Of a DNA stretch of 15,396 bases, positions 7,306 through 15,302 are shown one piece after another. The position numbers were made by a program, and so were the translations under genes. Source of the DNA: Methanobacteriota archaeon (GTDB lineage Archaea; Thermoplasmatota; Poseidoniia; Poseidoniales; Poseidoniaceae); NCBI GenBank assembly GCA_002719475.1, contig PBHQ01000050.1:1-15396 (forward strand), in the 5' to 3' direction. The notes below the pieces were generated by a model. It was not told the DNA's origin. It did no database searches and was given only the letters and a program-made list of their open reading frames with translations. Each line of letters starts with the position of its first letter. Positions within the stretch are counted from its first letter, which is position 1.

Positions 7306-7764
7306 ATGACAATTCTGTTCAAACATGCTCTCGATCTGGCTTGGAATGATGGCAGACTTTCGCGTAGAGGAGCAATGCTGCTTGAGCGATTCCAAGAGAC
7401 TCTTGAAATGACTGATAAAGAACGTTCTAAGATCGAAGAGCATCACTCCTTACGCCAAGTACCATATCTGATAACCAGAGGTTTCGGTTCAGGAGCAGAT
7501 TTACTCGATGAATGGATTGCTACCCTATTGGATTTGGATGATGAATTGCCTACTTACCTCGCCTGCATGGGCCGGTTAGCTCTTGAGAAAGGTATTAACA
7601 AAGAAGATTGGATTGCAGTCTACAGAACTGCGGAAAGCATGGGTTGTGCCTTTGATTTTGCACGCGGAGTTTGGGAAACTGAGTTCGTTATCGATAAACT
7701 GGACTGGCCGGATGTACTCAACCCTGTAGCTGATGCTTTAGGTTTAGTCAGTGAAGAAGAATAA
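7306..7764 (+). CDS. Helical protein with N-terminal TerB/EF-hand-like module, operon partner of the acidic protein
   Basis: A 152-residue, probably cytoplasmic, all-helical protein that I do not recognise. Its first 45 residues (FKHALDLAWNDGRLSRRGAM, then LLERFQETLEMTDKERSKIE) align with the C-terminal module of the preceding gene: an aromatic at the start, then Leu, Trp, Asp and Leu at matching spacings, followed by a second helix ending in an acid/basic-rich stretch. The rest (DLLDEWIATLLDLDDELPTY, then helices around residues 93-140) is helical with no membrane segment and no obvious catalytic motif. It ends immediately next to the stop of the convergent osmC-like gene, with no spacer. 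A role as a partner of the acidic protein is inferred from the operon and shared module; TerB family membership is tentative. Confidence 0.82.
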   Translation: MTILFKHALDLAWNDGRLSRRGAMLLERFQETLEMTDKERSKIEEHHSLRQVPYLITRGFGSGADLLDEWIATLLDLDDELPTYLACMGRLALEKGINKEDWIAVYRTAESMGCAFDFARGVWETEFVIDKLDWPDVLNPVADALGLVSEEE

Positions 7765-8208
7765 TCATTCTTCGCTCAATTCAAGACTCCAAGTGATTTC
7801 AACATCATCGCTGAATGTATTGGAAACGGAACAGTACTTCTCATGTGAACTCTTAATCAATCGTTCAACCATCTTCTGCGGAATATCGTTACCACTAACC
7901 TTGTACATCATGTGAATCTTGGTGAATGATCGTGGTGGTTCTGGTGCTCGTTCAGCTTGTAATTCCACACTGGCTGATTTTACTCCTCGTCTTTCGAGAC
8001 CATGTACTACATCTACCATACTACACGCCCCTACCATCTGCAAACAAACTTGCATTGGACTAGGGCCCTTGTTCCAATCGTATGCAACTTCTTGTCCCGC
8101 ATCATTAATTCCAAGAAATGATGTCTCTCCAGTCCACTTTACTTCGCCACGCATAACATGAACAGAGGACTCCCCAACTTGAGCATGTCCCTTGGTTGTG
8201 GGAGACAT
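7765..8208 (-). CDS. OsmC/Ohr-family protein
   Basis: A 147-residue cytoplasmic protein of the OsmC family, which reduces organic peroxides through a pair of cysteines. The two expected cysteines are present: C62 in MVGACSMVDVV at the start of the central helix, and C126 in SHEKYCSVSNT. The N-terminal beta part (VKWTGETSFLG), the GPSPMQVCLQMVGACS segment and the C-terminal beta strand (DVEITWSLEL) follow the family order. The YCSVSNT form is closer to the YhfA-like branch than to classical Ohr, so the physiological substrate is open. The ATG at 8208 is used; a second in-frame ATG at 8154 (MRGEVKWTG) would trim 18 non-conserved residues. It is divergent from icd with 45 bp between starts, so the two promoters must be very close or lie partly inside the neighbouring gene. 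Confidence 0.93.
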   Translation of the reverse strand: MSPTTKGHAQVGESSVHVMRGEVKWTGETSFLGINDAGQEVAYDWNKGPSPMQVCLQMVGACSMVDVVHGLERRGVKSASVELQAERAPEPPRSFTKIHMMYKVSGNDIPQKMVERLIKSSHEKYCSVSNTFSDDVEITWSLELSEE

Positions 8209-8220
8209 CTGTGACCGTGT

Positions 8221-8260
8221 TGTTCATGAAGGGAGTATTGGTGGCCCGCCAACATGAACA
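8221..8260. repeat. 8-bp inverted repeat spanning the icd start
   Basis: TGTTCATG at 8221-8228 is matched by its reverse complement CATGAACA at 8253-8260, separated by 24 bases. The right arm includes the icd ATG (8254), and the spacer contains the GGTGG ribosome binding site (8240-8244). It could be an operator for the divergent pair or a weak RNA hairpin over the start; 8-bp arms also arise by chance. Confidence 0.35.
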
Positions 8261-9486
8261 CTGAAGGTGTAGCAATTAAGATGAATGGTACCAACTTAGA
8301 AGTCTCCGATTCGCCTCTAGTTCACTATATCGAAGGAGATGGTATCGGTATCGACATTACGCCGGTTATGCAAGCGGTTGTCAACGCTGCAGTAGACAAA
8401 GCCTACTCTGGTCAGAAGAGTATTGTGTGGAAGGAAGTCCTTGCTGGTGAGAAAGCCTTCAATGCAACCGGAGAATGGTTGCCAGAAGAGACGGTGGCTG
8501 CAATGAAGAGCGGTTTGGTTTCAATTAAGGGACCGTTGACTACCCCTGTTGGGGGAGGCATCAGATCATTGAATGTCGCTCTACGCCAAACCTTGGATTT
8601 GTTTGCCTGTGTAAGACCAGTGCGTTGGTACGAAGGTACCCCTAGCCCAGTACGTTCTCCACAAGATGTTGACATGATTATTTTCAGAGAAAACAGTGAG
8701 GATGTCTACGCTGGAATAGAATGGGAAGCCGGCTCAGAAGAAGTTGCCAAGGTCATCGATTTCTTGCAGAATGAAATGGGTGTTTCCAAAATCAGGTTCC
8801 CTGAAACAAGCGGTATTGGAATCAAACCGGTCAGTCGTGAAGGGACTGAAAGAATCGTCAGATCTGCTATCAACTATGCATTAGAGAATGACAAGCCAAA
8901 TGTCACTTTAGTCCACAAAGGGAATATCATGAAATTCACAGAAGGTGGTTTCAGAGATTGGGGCTACGACCTTGCAAAGCGTGAATTCGGAGCCGTTGAA
9001 TTAGATGGAGGGCCATGGTGTACCTTGACCAACCCGAATACTGGAAATGAAATTATCATCAAGGACGTAATTGCCGATGCTATGCTGCAACAAGTATTGA
9101 CGCGCCCTGCAGAATACAGCGTTCTGGCTACAATGAACCTCAATGGAGACTATATTTCAGACGCTTTAGCCGCGCAAGTTGGTGGAATTGGAATCGCCCC
9201 AGGTGCAAACATCAACTATGATACTGGAATCGCTATTTTTGAGGCGACTCACGGTACTGCACCCAAATATGCAGGTCAGGACAAAGTGAATCCAGGTTCA
9301 CTCATTCTGTCCGCCGAGATGATGCTCAGACACATGGGTTGGCAAGATGCGGCCGATTTGATTGTCAAGGGTATGGAGAACGCGATTTCTGCGGGAACAG
9401 TAACTTATGATTTTGAGCGATTGATGGATAATGCTCCACTTCTTTCGTGCAGCGAATTCGGTCAAGCCATAATCGACAATATGTGA
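8254..9486 (+). CDS. icd: NADP-dependent isocitrate dehydrogenase
   Basis: Converts isocitrate to 2-oxoglutarate and CO2 with NADP+ in the TCA cycle; cytoplasmic. The 410 residues are nearly collinear with Escherichia coli Icd as I remember it. Substrate and catalytic residues correspond as S105, N107, R111, R121, R145, Y152 and K222, with the metal-binding aspartates D275, D299 and D303. The cofactor residues K338, Y339, Y385 and R389, which read the 2'-phosphate of NADP, are all kept. The start is supported by a GGTGG site 9 bases upstream and by the N-terminal length relative to [17 protein letters not shown]; a second ATG at 8281 is less likely. Long blocks such as [20 protein letters not shown] and [20 protein letters not shown] look bacterial, which suggests old transfer from bacteria. 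It is convergent with the PIN gene, 13 bp apart. Confidence 0.97.
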   Translation: MNTEGVAIKMNGTNLEVSDSPLVHYIEGDGIGIDITPVMQAVVNAAVDKAYSGQKSIVWKEVLAGEKAFNATGEWLPEETVAAMKSGLVSIKGPLTTPVGGGIRSLNVALRQTLDLFACVRPVRWYEGTPSPVRSPQDVDMIIFRENSEDVYAGIEWEAGSEEVAKVIDFLQNEMGVSKIRFPETSGIGIKPVSREGTERIVRSAINYALENDKPNVTLVHKGNIMKFTEGGFRDWGYDLAKREFGAVELDGGPWCTLTNPNTGNEIIIKDVIADAMLQQVLTRPAEYSVLATMNLNGDYISDALAAQVGGIGIAPGANINYDTGIAIFEATHGTAPKYAGQDKVNPGSLILSAEMMLRHMGWQDAADLIVKGMENAISAGTVTYDFERLMDNAPLLSCSEFGQAIIDNM

Positions 9487-9499
9487 AAGCTTCACTAAT

Positions 9500-12400
9500 T
9501 TATCGTAGCCAAGAAGTTACTTGCTGAACGCTCTTCGCGACTCCAAAGCCGAAACGCTCCTCAAGGGCTCTAGCAACCAATGTGAAGTCACCATCTCTAG
9601 TGGCAACCAAAACCGATCCTATACCATCATGATATGAATCTGCTATTGCACATGCCTGTAGCATGATTCTGAGGTCGCTTTCTTCGGGGAAGATAGCATC
9701 GTCTTCAACTAATGAAGTACGGAACAACACCTCACCATGAGTTCCTTTCTGTTGGGTAAGGCGGTCGTATACCTCAACATGTTCTAGCATGAATTGATTC
9801 AATCCTTCTCGGTATTCTTCGCTTTTATCCTCAAAGCCAAGAGTTGGGTGCTTCCAATCCTTGAATTTAGAAATTATCTCCTCAACCATCTTCTCCAACG
9901 ACTCCTTGAGAATGATGCGTTTCCATGATTCCTGTTCAACTATTACATCCCTAAACATGGCCTTCAGTCGACGTGGGTCTTCAGCGAAATTGCGAATCTC
10001 ACTCTGCACTATCAATGGCATGAATATTCGAATCTTGTTTTCTTTGCGTTGCTTGAGAATTGTCCGATGAAACATTCTGTGCCCTACCAAATCAAGCCTG
10101 ACTTCACTCGATAATTCCAATTCCTTGGCGATCTTCTCCTTCAATGCATCGATCAAAATATTGGTATCAACAATGACCAAAGGCTTGAGAGAAAGATGAC
10201 GAAGATGTCTTCTCTGACGAACATTGAGCTCCTTGTGGTGATTCTGATAAACACCTTGCTGTGCGTTCTGCAAACGACGTATCTGTCTTGGTTTGAATCG
10301 CCCGCTATTCATCGCACGCTCAAAAATACTCAATCCTCGCAATGCATTTTCCTCTGCAGCGTCGCTAGCAAGATTGTATATTTCGTGGATTAGTGGATCG
10401 AGGTCCCTATCTTGTGAGCTTTCATGCATCAATCTTTGATAGCGCATCTCGTCATCCACTCTACTACGTCTGCGGTCCTTGCGTACATTGCTCAATGCAG
10501 CTCTTACTCGACCTTGGAATGGTTCACTCGGTAGTGTAACGGGGTGAGAACGGTGATAATTGAACAAGTAATCCAACTCCTCTTCGTCATATTGCGCCCT
10601 AGTTTCTTCAACCAATTCCCCTTCTCTATTCTCTACCATGACCTTCTTTTGAGAGCGTACAAAGTCGAGAAGACTCAAGGTGGCTGCTTCCTGTTGTCCA
10701 CGGCTTGCATCATGACTAACTCTCAGATATAGTTGGAAACGCTTTGTCAAAGCCGACTGCAAAGCCTGCTCTTTGTTCAGCAAATCAATCGCTTCACTCC
10801 ATGATTCTGAATGGGCGAAATGAATCAGAGCTTTGCGGTACAACATGATTCGCTGCTCATACGGGAAATCCAGGCGATCTGCAGCCTGTTTCCAACTTCT
10901 GGCCGAAGCCAGCAACTCTCCTTGTGCAGCGTGCATAGCAGCCTTAGAAATTGTAGACCAAACCGAAGTTGGAGAAGTCTTTTGGTACCATTCAACTAAT
11001 GTTGGTAAAGCGATGTCATGTTCCATCACCATTTCTCTAGCAGCAACAACTACTCGCAATCGCGGTTCATTGGCGGAGAGAATGTTGTCGAATGATTGCG
11101 AATCCATTTCCTTGTTAGAAGAATCCTGAATCTCAGTTGCAACGCGATTGAGTCTCAGGCTCTCAACAACTGTTTCTAGTAAACGGCGCTCAACAGATTG
11201 CAAATCGGCGGAAGCAATACTGTCTTCCAACTTCTTCAGATTAGATTCTGACACCAATCCGTCACCATCATCACTCATTGCCCTTCTGACTTCTCTCATA
11301 CCACGAATTCCTGTTTTGTCCAAGGCTTCAGCCAAAGGATTCAACTCACAACGTGCACCATCCAACATATGCAATAAGGAAAGAGATAGACTGGAGAGAC
11401 CTAGGGCAGTTTGATTCGCATCAAGTGCTTCGTGTGCAGTTGAATGCGCGGATAATATCCACTGATTCAACTCTTCATCTACTGTGGCAGGATGGAGGTT
11501 AACAACTAACAATGTCTCCAATGGATATTTACTAGCGCCGCCATCCATCTCTCTGAGAATCTTTGCTAAACCGCTGATATCCCCTGTTTCAATATTCAGT
11601 TCAATCAATTCTTCATGTACCAATTGATTTGTTGTGCCATCTTCCAATCTAGATGCTGCAACTACTTTCAAAGAAGAGGGAACCTTTTCCCCTGAAATCA
11701 ATTGTACCAACTCATCACTAGATAATTGCCCAATATATTTCTCAAACCAAGTGATTATCTCTTCTGAAGAAGTAGCAAACAATGCCTTCAATGCAATTTG
11801 GAAATTCTTTGATGTAGAAAGATCGAGTTGCAATAACTCCTCTTCAGCCTCTTGATTCCTACCGTCATTAACTAGTGCAGAAACAATGTGCCAACGAAGT
11901 GTATCTGCTGCCTCCTTATCTGCATTGGATTCAATCAACAATTCAAGCCCAGAACGCATCTCTGCAAGACCTAGGTCGATATCTTTCTCGGGAGCAGATA
12001 ACCAGCCGGCAGTTCGTAATGCACGCGAGAGAGAATCTTGTCCTTGCCGTTCAAGTGCATCTTTCCAATCTGCCTCTTGGCCCGACCTCAATCTATGCAA
12101 CAACAACTGATCAGCAATTATGCCCTCCATTTCTTCAATATCGTTTTGCTTTAGAATCTCATTTACTGCAGCATCATTGCTGGCTAAAGCCAAGAGGACC
12201 GATAACAGAGAAGCCGGTGGCTCAAGAGAACGAAGTTCAGCGGTCAACAGCCTTCCATCTTTCACTTTGCCAGAATTAATCTGCAGTTTGACGCGTCGTA
12301 AATCGACTTCTGCGGACGGTGGCAATACAAACGGTAATTCCAAATCAAGAAATGAAATGAGAGAACTTCTGTTAAGTGGATCTATTCTGGCTCCTGCAAG

Positions 12401-13009
12401 CCAATCATTGAGGTCACTTACTGCTGAATCATCACTTTCCTCTTTGACAGGATGGGCAGCGAACTCTGCTAATAACGGGGTCTGTTCCGCCATCTTTCCC
12501 CAAACAGGATGAACCCCGTTGGAGCACTCAGATCTCAATGCAACCATGACAGATTCATCTGAATTACTCCACGAATCACCATCCCTCGATTTGTGTACCA
12601 AAAGCACTGCTAATCTGAACGCTGCAGGCAAATCGCTGTCGGGGAGAACTTCATTTTTCTCAGGCAGTAGATCCTGTTGAGAAACGCGGCCACCGCGCCC
12701 TCTTTTCATTCTGCGACCGCCTGCCGATCTCTGCTTACGTAGAGCAGACGGGGTACTACTATCCTCCTCACTAGGAGGCTCTTCCTTCCGAAGTGCAACT
12801 AGCAACAAACCCTTCCAACCCTTTGGAAGTAACTCCCATACTGAAGAGCGAGTAACGTGGTATTGACGACGTTCTGCGGCATCGCCACCCTTGAGACCTG
12901 ATTCGAGGCCTTCAAGCAGTCTCTGTTCCAACATCAGCAACCAGCAATCGCCGGCCTTAGTCCCACCCTTTGAAGGCACCGCCGAAGGCCAATCCAACCG
13001 CAAGTTCAA
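9500..13009 (-). CDS. Giant helical-repeat protein with C-terminal PIN nuclease domain
   Basis: A 1169-residue soluble protein with no signal peptide or membrane helix. Residues 941-1169 form a PIN domain, an Mg-dependent RNase fold. It shows VIVDTNILID (D948), VQSEI (E1004), an acidic cluster SDLRIMLQACAIAD (D1112, D1124) and VATRDGDF (D1139, D1141), so the catalytic acids appear complete. The domain is larger than VapC-type toxins (about 130 residues) because of a long helical insertion between E1004 and D1112. Residues about 160-900 are almost purely helical, with TPR/solenoid-like Leu/Ala patterning. Near the N-terminus is a basic patch rich in Arg and Gly (residues 91-108, RKQRSAGGRRMKRGRGGR), and another basic stretch precedes the PIN domain; both suit RNA binding. 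The start is uncertain: TTG 13009 follows an in-frame stop directly, and the first in-frame ATG is at 12934. A role in RNA or ribosome processing is inference; no antitoxin gene is beside it. Confidence 0.88.
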   Translation of the reverse strand: MNLRLDWPSAVPSKGGTKAGDCWLLMLEQRLLEGLESGLKGGDAAERRQYHVTRSSVWELLPKGWKGLLLVALRKEEPPSEEDSSTPSALRKQRSAGGRRMKRGRGGRVSQQDLLPEKNEVLPDSDLPAAFRLAVLLVHKSRDGDSWSNSDESVMVALRSECSNGVHPVWGKMAEQTPLLAEFAAHPVKEESDDSAVSDLNDWLAGARIDPLNRSSLISFLDLELPFVLPPSAEVDLRRVKLQINSGKVKDGRLLTAELRSLEPPASLLSVLLALASNDAAVNEILKQNDIEEMEGIIADQLLLHRLRSGQEADWKDALERQGQDSLSRALRTAGWLSAPEKDIDLGLAEMRSGLELLIESNADKEAADTLRWHIVSALVNDGRNQEAEEELLQLDLSTSKNFQIALKALFATSSEEIITWFEKYIGQLSSDELVQLISGEKVPSSLKVVAASRLEDGTTNQLVHEELIELNIETGDISGLAKILREMDGGASKYPLETLLVVNLHPATVDEELNQWILSAHSTAHEALDANQTALGLSSLSLSLLHMLDGARCELNPLAEALDKTGIRGMREVRRAMSDDGDGLVSESNLKKLEDSIASADLQSVERRLLETVVESLRLNRVATEIQDSSNKEMDSQSFDNILSANEPRLRVVVAAREMVMEHDIALPTLVEWYQKTSPTSVWSTISKAAMHAAQGELLASARSWKQAADRLDFPYEQRIMLYRKALIHFAHSESWSEAIDLLNKEQALQSALTKRFQLYLRVSHDASRGQQEAATLSLLDFVRSQKKVMVENREGELVEETRAQYDEEELDYLFNYHRSHPVTLPSEPFQGRVRAALSNVRKDRRRSRVDDEMRYQRLMHESSQDRDLDPLIHEIYNLASDAAEENALRGLSIFERAMNSGRFKPRQIRRLQNAQQGVYQNHHKELNVRQRRHLRHLSLKPLVIVDTNILIDALKEKIAKELELSSEVRLDLVGHRMFHRTILKQRKENKIRIFMPLIVQSEIRNFAEDPRRLKAMFRDVIVEQESWKRIILKESLEKMVEEIISKFKDWKHPTLGFEDKSEEYREGLNQFMLEHVEVYDRLTQQKGTHGEVLFRTSLVEDDAIFPEESDLRIMLQACAIADSYHDGIGSVLVATRDGDFTLVARALEERFGFGVAKSVQQVTSWLR

Positions 13010-13035
13010 TCATCAGCGACATTGTCATCTTGAGT

Positions 13036-13041
13036 GGGTGG
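13036..13041 (+). promoter_or_regulatory. GGGTGG ribosome binding site for the four-helix membrane protein
   Basis: GGGTGG lies 5 bases before the ATG at 13047 and fixes this start against the longer upstream-open frame, which would run antisense into the PIN gene. Confidence 0.55.
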
Positions 13042-13046
13042 AAGTG

Positions 13047-13511
13047 ATGGATGTGACCCGAACCATCATCCTGCTACTGCATCCACTCCTCGGAATATTC
13101 ATGCTATACTGGATTCTCAAGCAACATGGATGGCGAAGTCGAGGGCGTTCACTCAAGGGTAAACAGAGAGATGAGGCCAGAGATTCTCATGAAAAATGGG
13201 GCCGTAGGTTCTTGCCAGCCGCTATTGTGGTAGTTACCATAGCCTTCGCTGCTCAAATCATCAGGGGCGTCATTGATGGAGTTGGCTGGAATTCTTATCT
13301 CACACCAAGCGTACACGGTATTTTCGGAATTCTCGGATTAGGATTGTTGCTAATAATGACAAATATGGGCAAGAAGGCCTCGACTGCAAGAAAGCAAGGA
13401 GAAAAGTGGAGCAAATTGAAAATCACACATGGGAGAGCGGCAGATATCGTGGTTATTCTAGCTCTATTGCACGGTTTCATCGGCTTTCTCTACATCTTTG
13501 AAGTGCTGTAA
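13047..13511 (+). CDS. Four-helix membrane protein with conserved-type histidines, DUF4079/cytochrome b561-like
   Basis: A 154-residue integral membrane protein. Four hydrophobic helices are visible at residues about 4-24, 55-72, 86-105 and 132-152, separated by short basic loops. Histidines lie in or at the ends of helices: H12 (LLLHPLLG), H90 (SVHGIFG), H128 (KITHGRAA) and H142 (LLHGFIG). This spacing and the HP/HG contexts resemble DUF4079 and other cytochrome b561-like proteins that bind haem b with paired histidines; haem binding and electron transfer are inferred from that resemblance. The start is chosen from the GGGTGG site; the frame is open further upstream, but that part is antisense to the PIN gene and has no membrane or family character. 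It is divergent from the PIN gene by 37 bp and convergent with the MMPL gene by 4 bp. Confidence 0.8.
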   Translation: MDVTRTIILLLHPLLGIFMLYWILKQHGWRSRGRSLKGKQRDEARDSHEKWGRRFLPAAIVVVTIAFAAQIIRGVIDGVGWNSYLTPSVHGIFGILGLGLLLIMTNMGKKASTARKQGEKWSKLKITHGRAADIVVILALLHGFIGFLYIFEVL

Positions 13512-13515
13512 TACG

Positions 13516-15264
13516 TTACTCGCTTTCTGAGGCGACAACCTTGCTATGTCTTCCACCAGGTAACCATTCTGGTGTCCACCAATTCCATTTGCCCATCAAA
13601 CGCATAGTGGCTGGTACCAACAGTGCTCTGACAATAGTTGCATCAATGAAGATAGCAAGAGCGAGCCCGAATCCAATTTGTTTGAGAATTAAAACCGATG
13701 AAAAGCCAAAGGAACTGAAAACAACTACCATGATTGCTGCTGCCCCAGTAATTAATCTCCCTGTCCTTTGCAAACCATTTGCGACGGCAGTGGTGTTATC
13801 TCCTGTACGCTCCCATTCCTCATGAATACGCGATAGCATCAGCACCTCATAATCCATTGATAAACCAAAGACAATACAGAACATAATCACCGGATTCGTA
13901 GCATCTATCGGTTGAGGGGTGAACCCTAGAAGGTCTGAACCCCAACCCCATTGGAAAACCACTACCAACATCCCGAAGGAGGCCGAAATCGAAAGGATGT
14001 TCATGACCACTGCCTTGAATGGAATAATTACACTTCCAACCTGAATGTAAATTAGGACAATAGTTGCAATGAAAATAAATGCCAATGCGATTGGTAAATT
14101 TTCCTCAATCGCATCCAATGTATCAGCGCTGTAGGCAGCAAATCCTCCTACCAGCATCTCCGCTGCATCACCCATTTCAAGTACTGCTGCTAACTCTCCA
14201 ATATTCTCTCTAATCGCCTCTACAAATTCTCGAGACTCAACACTTGTTTGCGGACCATCCATAGTGACCACAATGAATGTTAAATCAGATGCTACGAACT
14301 TTTGCCGGAGATATTCTCTTGATGCATTCTGCTCAGGACTGAGGTGTTCAGCAGAAGTTGTCCAGAATAGAACCACCTCATCTTCACTCATCTCAATCGA
14401 CGGCATAGCGGCCCCAAACACTCCAATGACATGAGAATCATTGAGCATAGTACTTATCCAACGGTATTGCTGCCTGAGGTTATTCTCCGACAATGGGTCT
14501 CCTCCATCCATGTCCATAACCATGAATGCAGAATTCTGAGCACTCTCCGGCCACAGATCATTGATGTGATCGGAGCCCTCTCTTGATTCATCATCAGGTG
14601 GTAGCGCTTCTACTGAAGACAAAGATAACTCTGCTTGTAAGAATGGTAGTCCGGCTCCGAGCAGGAGGATGAATGTTGGAATTAGTACCGCCCACGGATG
14701 TTTCATCACCGTCCTTGCGATTTTAGCCCACATTCCATCGTCGGTATCCTTACTCGGTATAGAGAATGGAACCTTCCAAGAATTCACCTTAGGACCGAGC
14801 ATAGCCATCACTGCTGGTAAAACAATTACCGAGTATCCCATCGCTATGCTGACTGCAAGAGTGCCGCCAATACCTAGACTTGGAAGACCTGTGTTTTCAA
14901 AGAACAACATCCCCATCAGCCCGATGGCAACCGTAATTCCAGAGTAAAATACGGCTTTACCAGCAGTAGCTACGCTCATTGCAGTGGCAGTACGAATATC
15001 CCGTCCTCTATCCAACTCTTCCCTGAATCGATTGACCAAGAATAGCGAATAATCTATCGATACACCAATTCCAATCAAGGAGATGATGTTAGTGGAATAT
15101 TGTGTAACATCGGTTACGTTTGACAGCCAAATAGTAATCCCCATAGCGGCCAGAACAGTAAGCACACCAACTCCAACAGGTAGGAATGCGGCAACAACAG
15201 AACCAAAGACGATTCCAAGAATGATTAGTGACAATGGTCCTGAAAACATCTCAGCCTGAATCAA
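13516..15264 (-). CDS. MMPL/RND-family membrane transporter (N-terminal part displaced by a frame break)
   Basis: An RND-superfamily proton-driven exporter of the MMPL type, probably moving lipids or other hydrophobic compounds. The 582 residues contain TM2-TM6 of the first half (SGPLSLIILGIVFGSVVAAF onward), a full second half with TM7 (about 190-208), an extracellular porter domain (about 210-385) and TM8-TM12. The proton-relay Asp-Tyr pairs are present in both halves: GIGVSIDYSLF (D71-Y72) and FGLSMDYEVL (D471-Y472), each followed by R and an acidic stretch. TM1 and the first porter domain are missing. TTG 15264 is only a formal start: the frame continues in coding style (WRTGDLAIGYSFDKRIQDDL) back to a TGA at 15328-15330. 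The upstream part of the same protein seems to continue in another frame to the window edge. No true start codon is visible here. Confidence 0.9.
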   Translation of the reverse strand: MIQAEMFSGPLSLIILGIVFGSVVAAFLPVGVGVLTVLAAMGITIWLSNVTDVTQYSTNIISLIGIGVSIDYSLFLVNRFREELDRGRDIRTATAMSVATAGKAVFYSGITVAIGLMGMLFFENTGLPSLGIGGTLAVSIAMGYSVIVLPAVMAMLGPKVNSWKVPFSIPSKDTDDGMWAKIARTVMKHPWAVLIPTFILLLGAGLPFLQAELSLSSVEALPPDDESREGSDHINDLWPESAQNSAFMVMDMDGGDPLSENNLRQQYRWISTMLNDSHVIGVFGAAMPSIEMSEDEVVLFWTTSAEHLSPEQNASREYLRQKFVASDLTFIVVTMDGPQTSVESREFVEAIRENIGELAAVLEMGDAAEMLVGGFAAYSADTLDAIEENLPIALAFIFIATIVLIYIQVGSVIIPFKAVVMNILSISASFGMLVVVFQWGWGSDLLGFTPQPIDATNPVIMFCIVFGLSMDYEVLMLSRIHEEWERTGDNTTAVANGLQRTGRLITGAAAIMVVVFSSFGFSSVLILKQIGFGLALAIFIDATIVRALLVPATMRLMGKWNWWTPEWLPGGRHSKVVASESE

Positions 15265-15302
15265 ATCATCCTGAATTCTCTTGTCAAAGGAGTACCCAAT
15301 GG

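Noticed and set aside
11875..12279. A 134-codon plus-strand open frame, and several similar ones, inside the PIN-solenoid gene
   Set aside because: They are antisense to a continuous 1169-residue gene with a clear domain at its end and show no recognisable motif or ribosome site.
9500..13009. The PIN gene as a VapBC-type toxin-antitoxin system
   Set aside because: The protein is far too large and no small antitoxin gene lies upstream; the neighbour is a divergent membrane protein.
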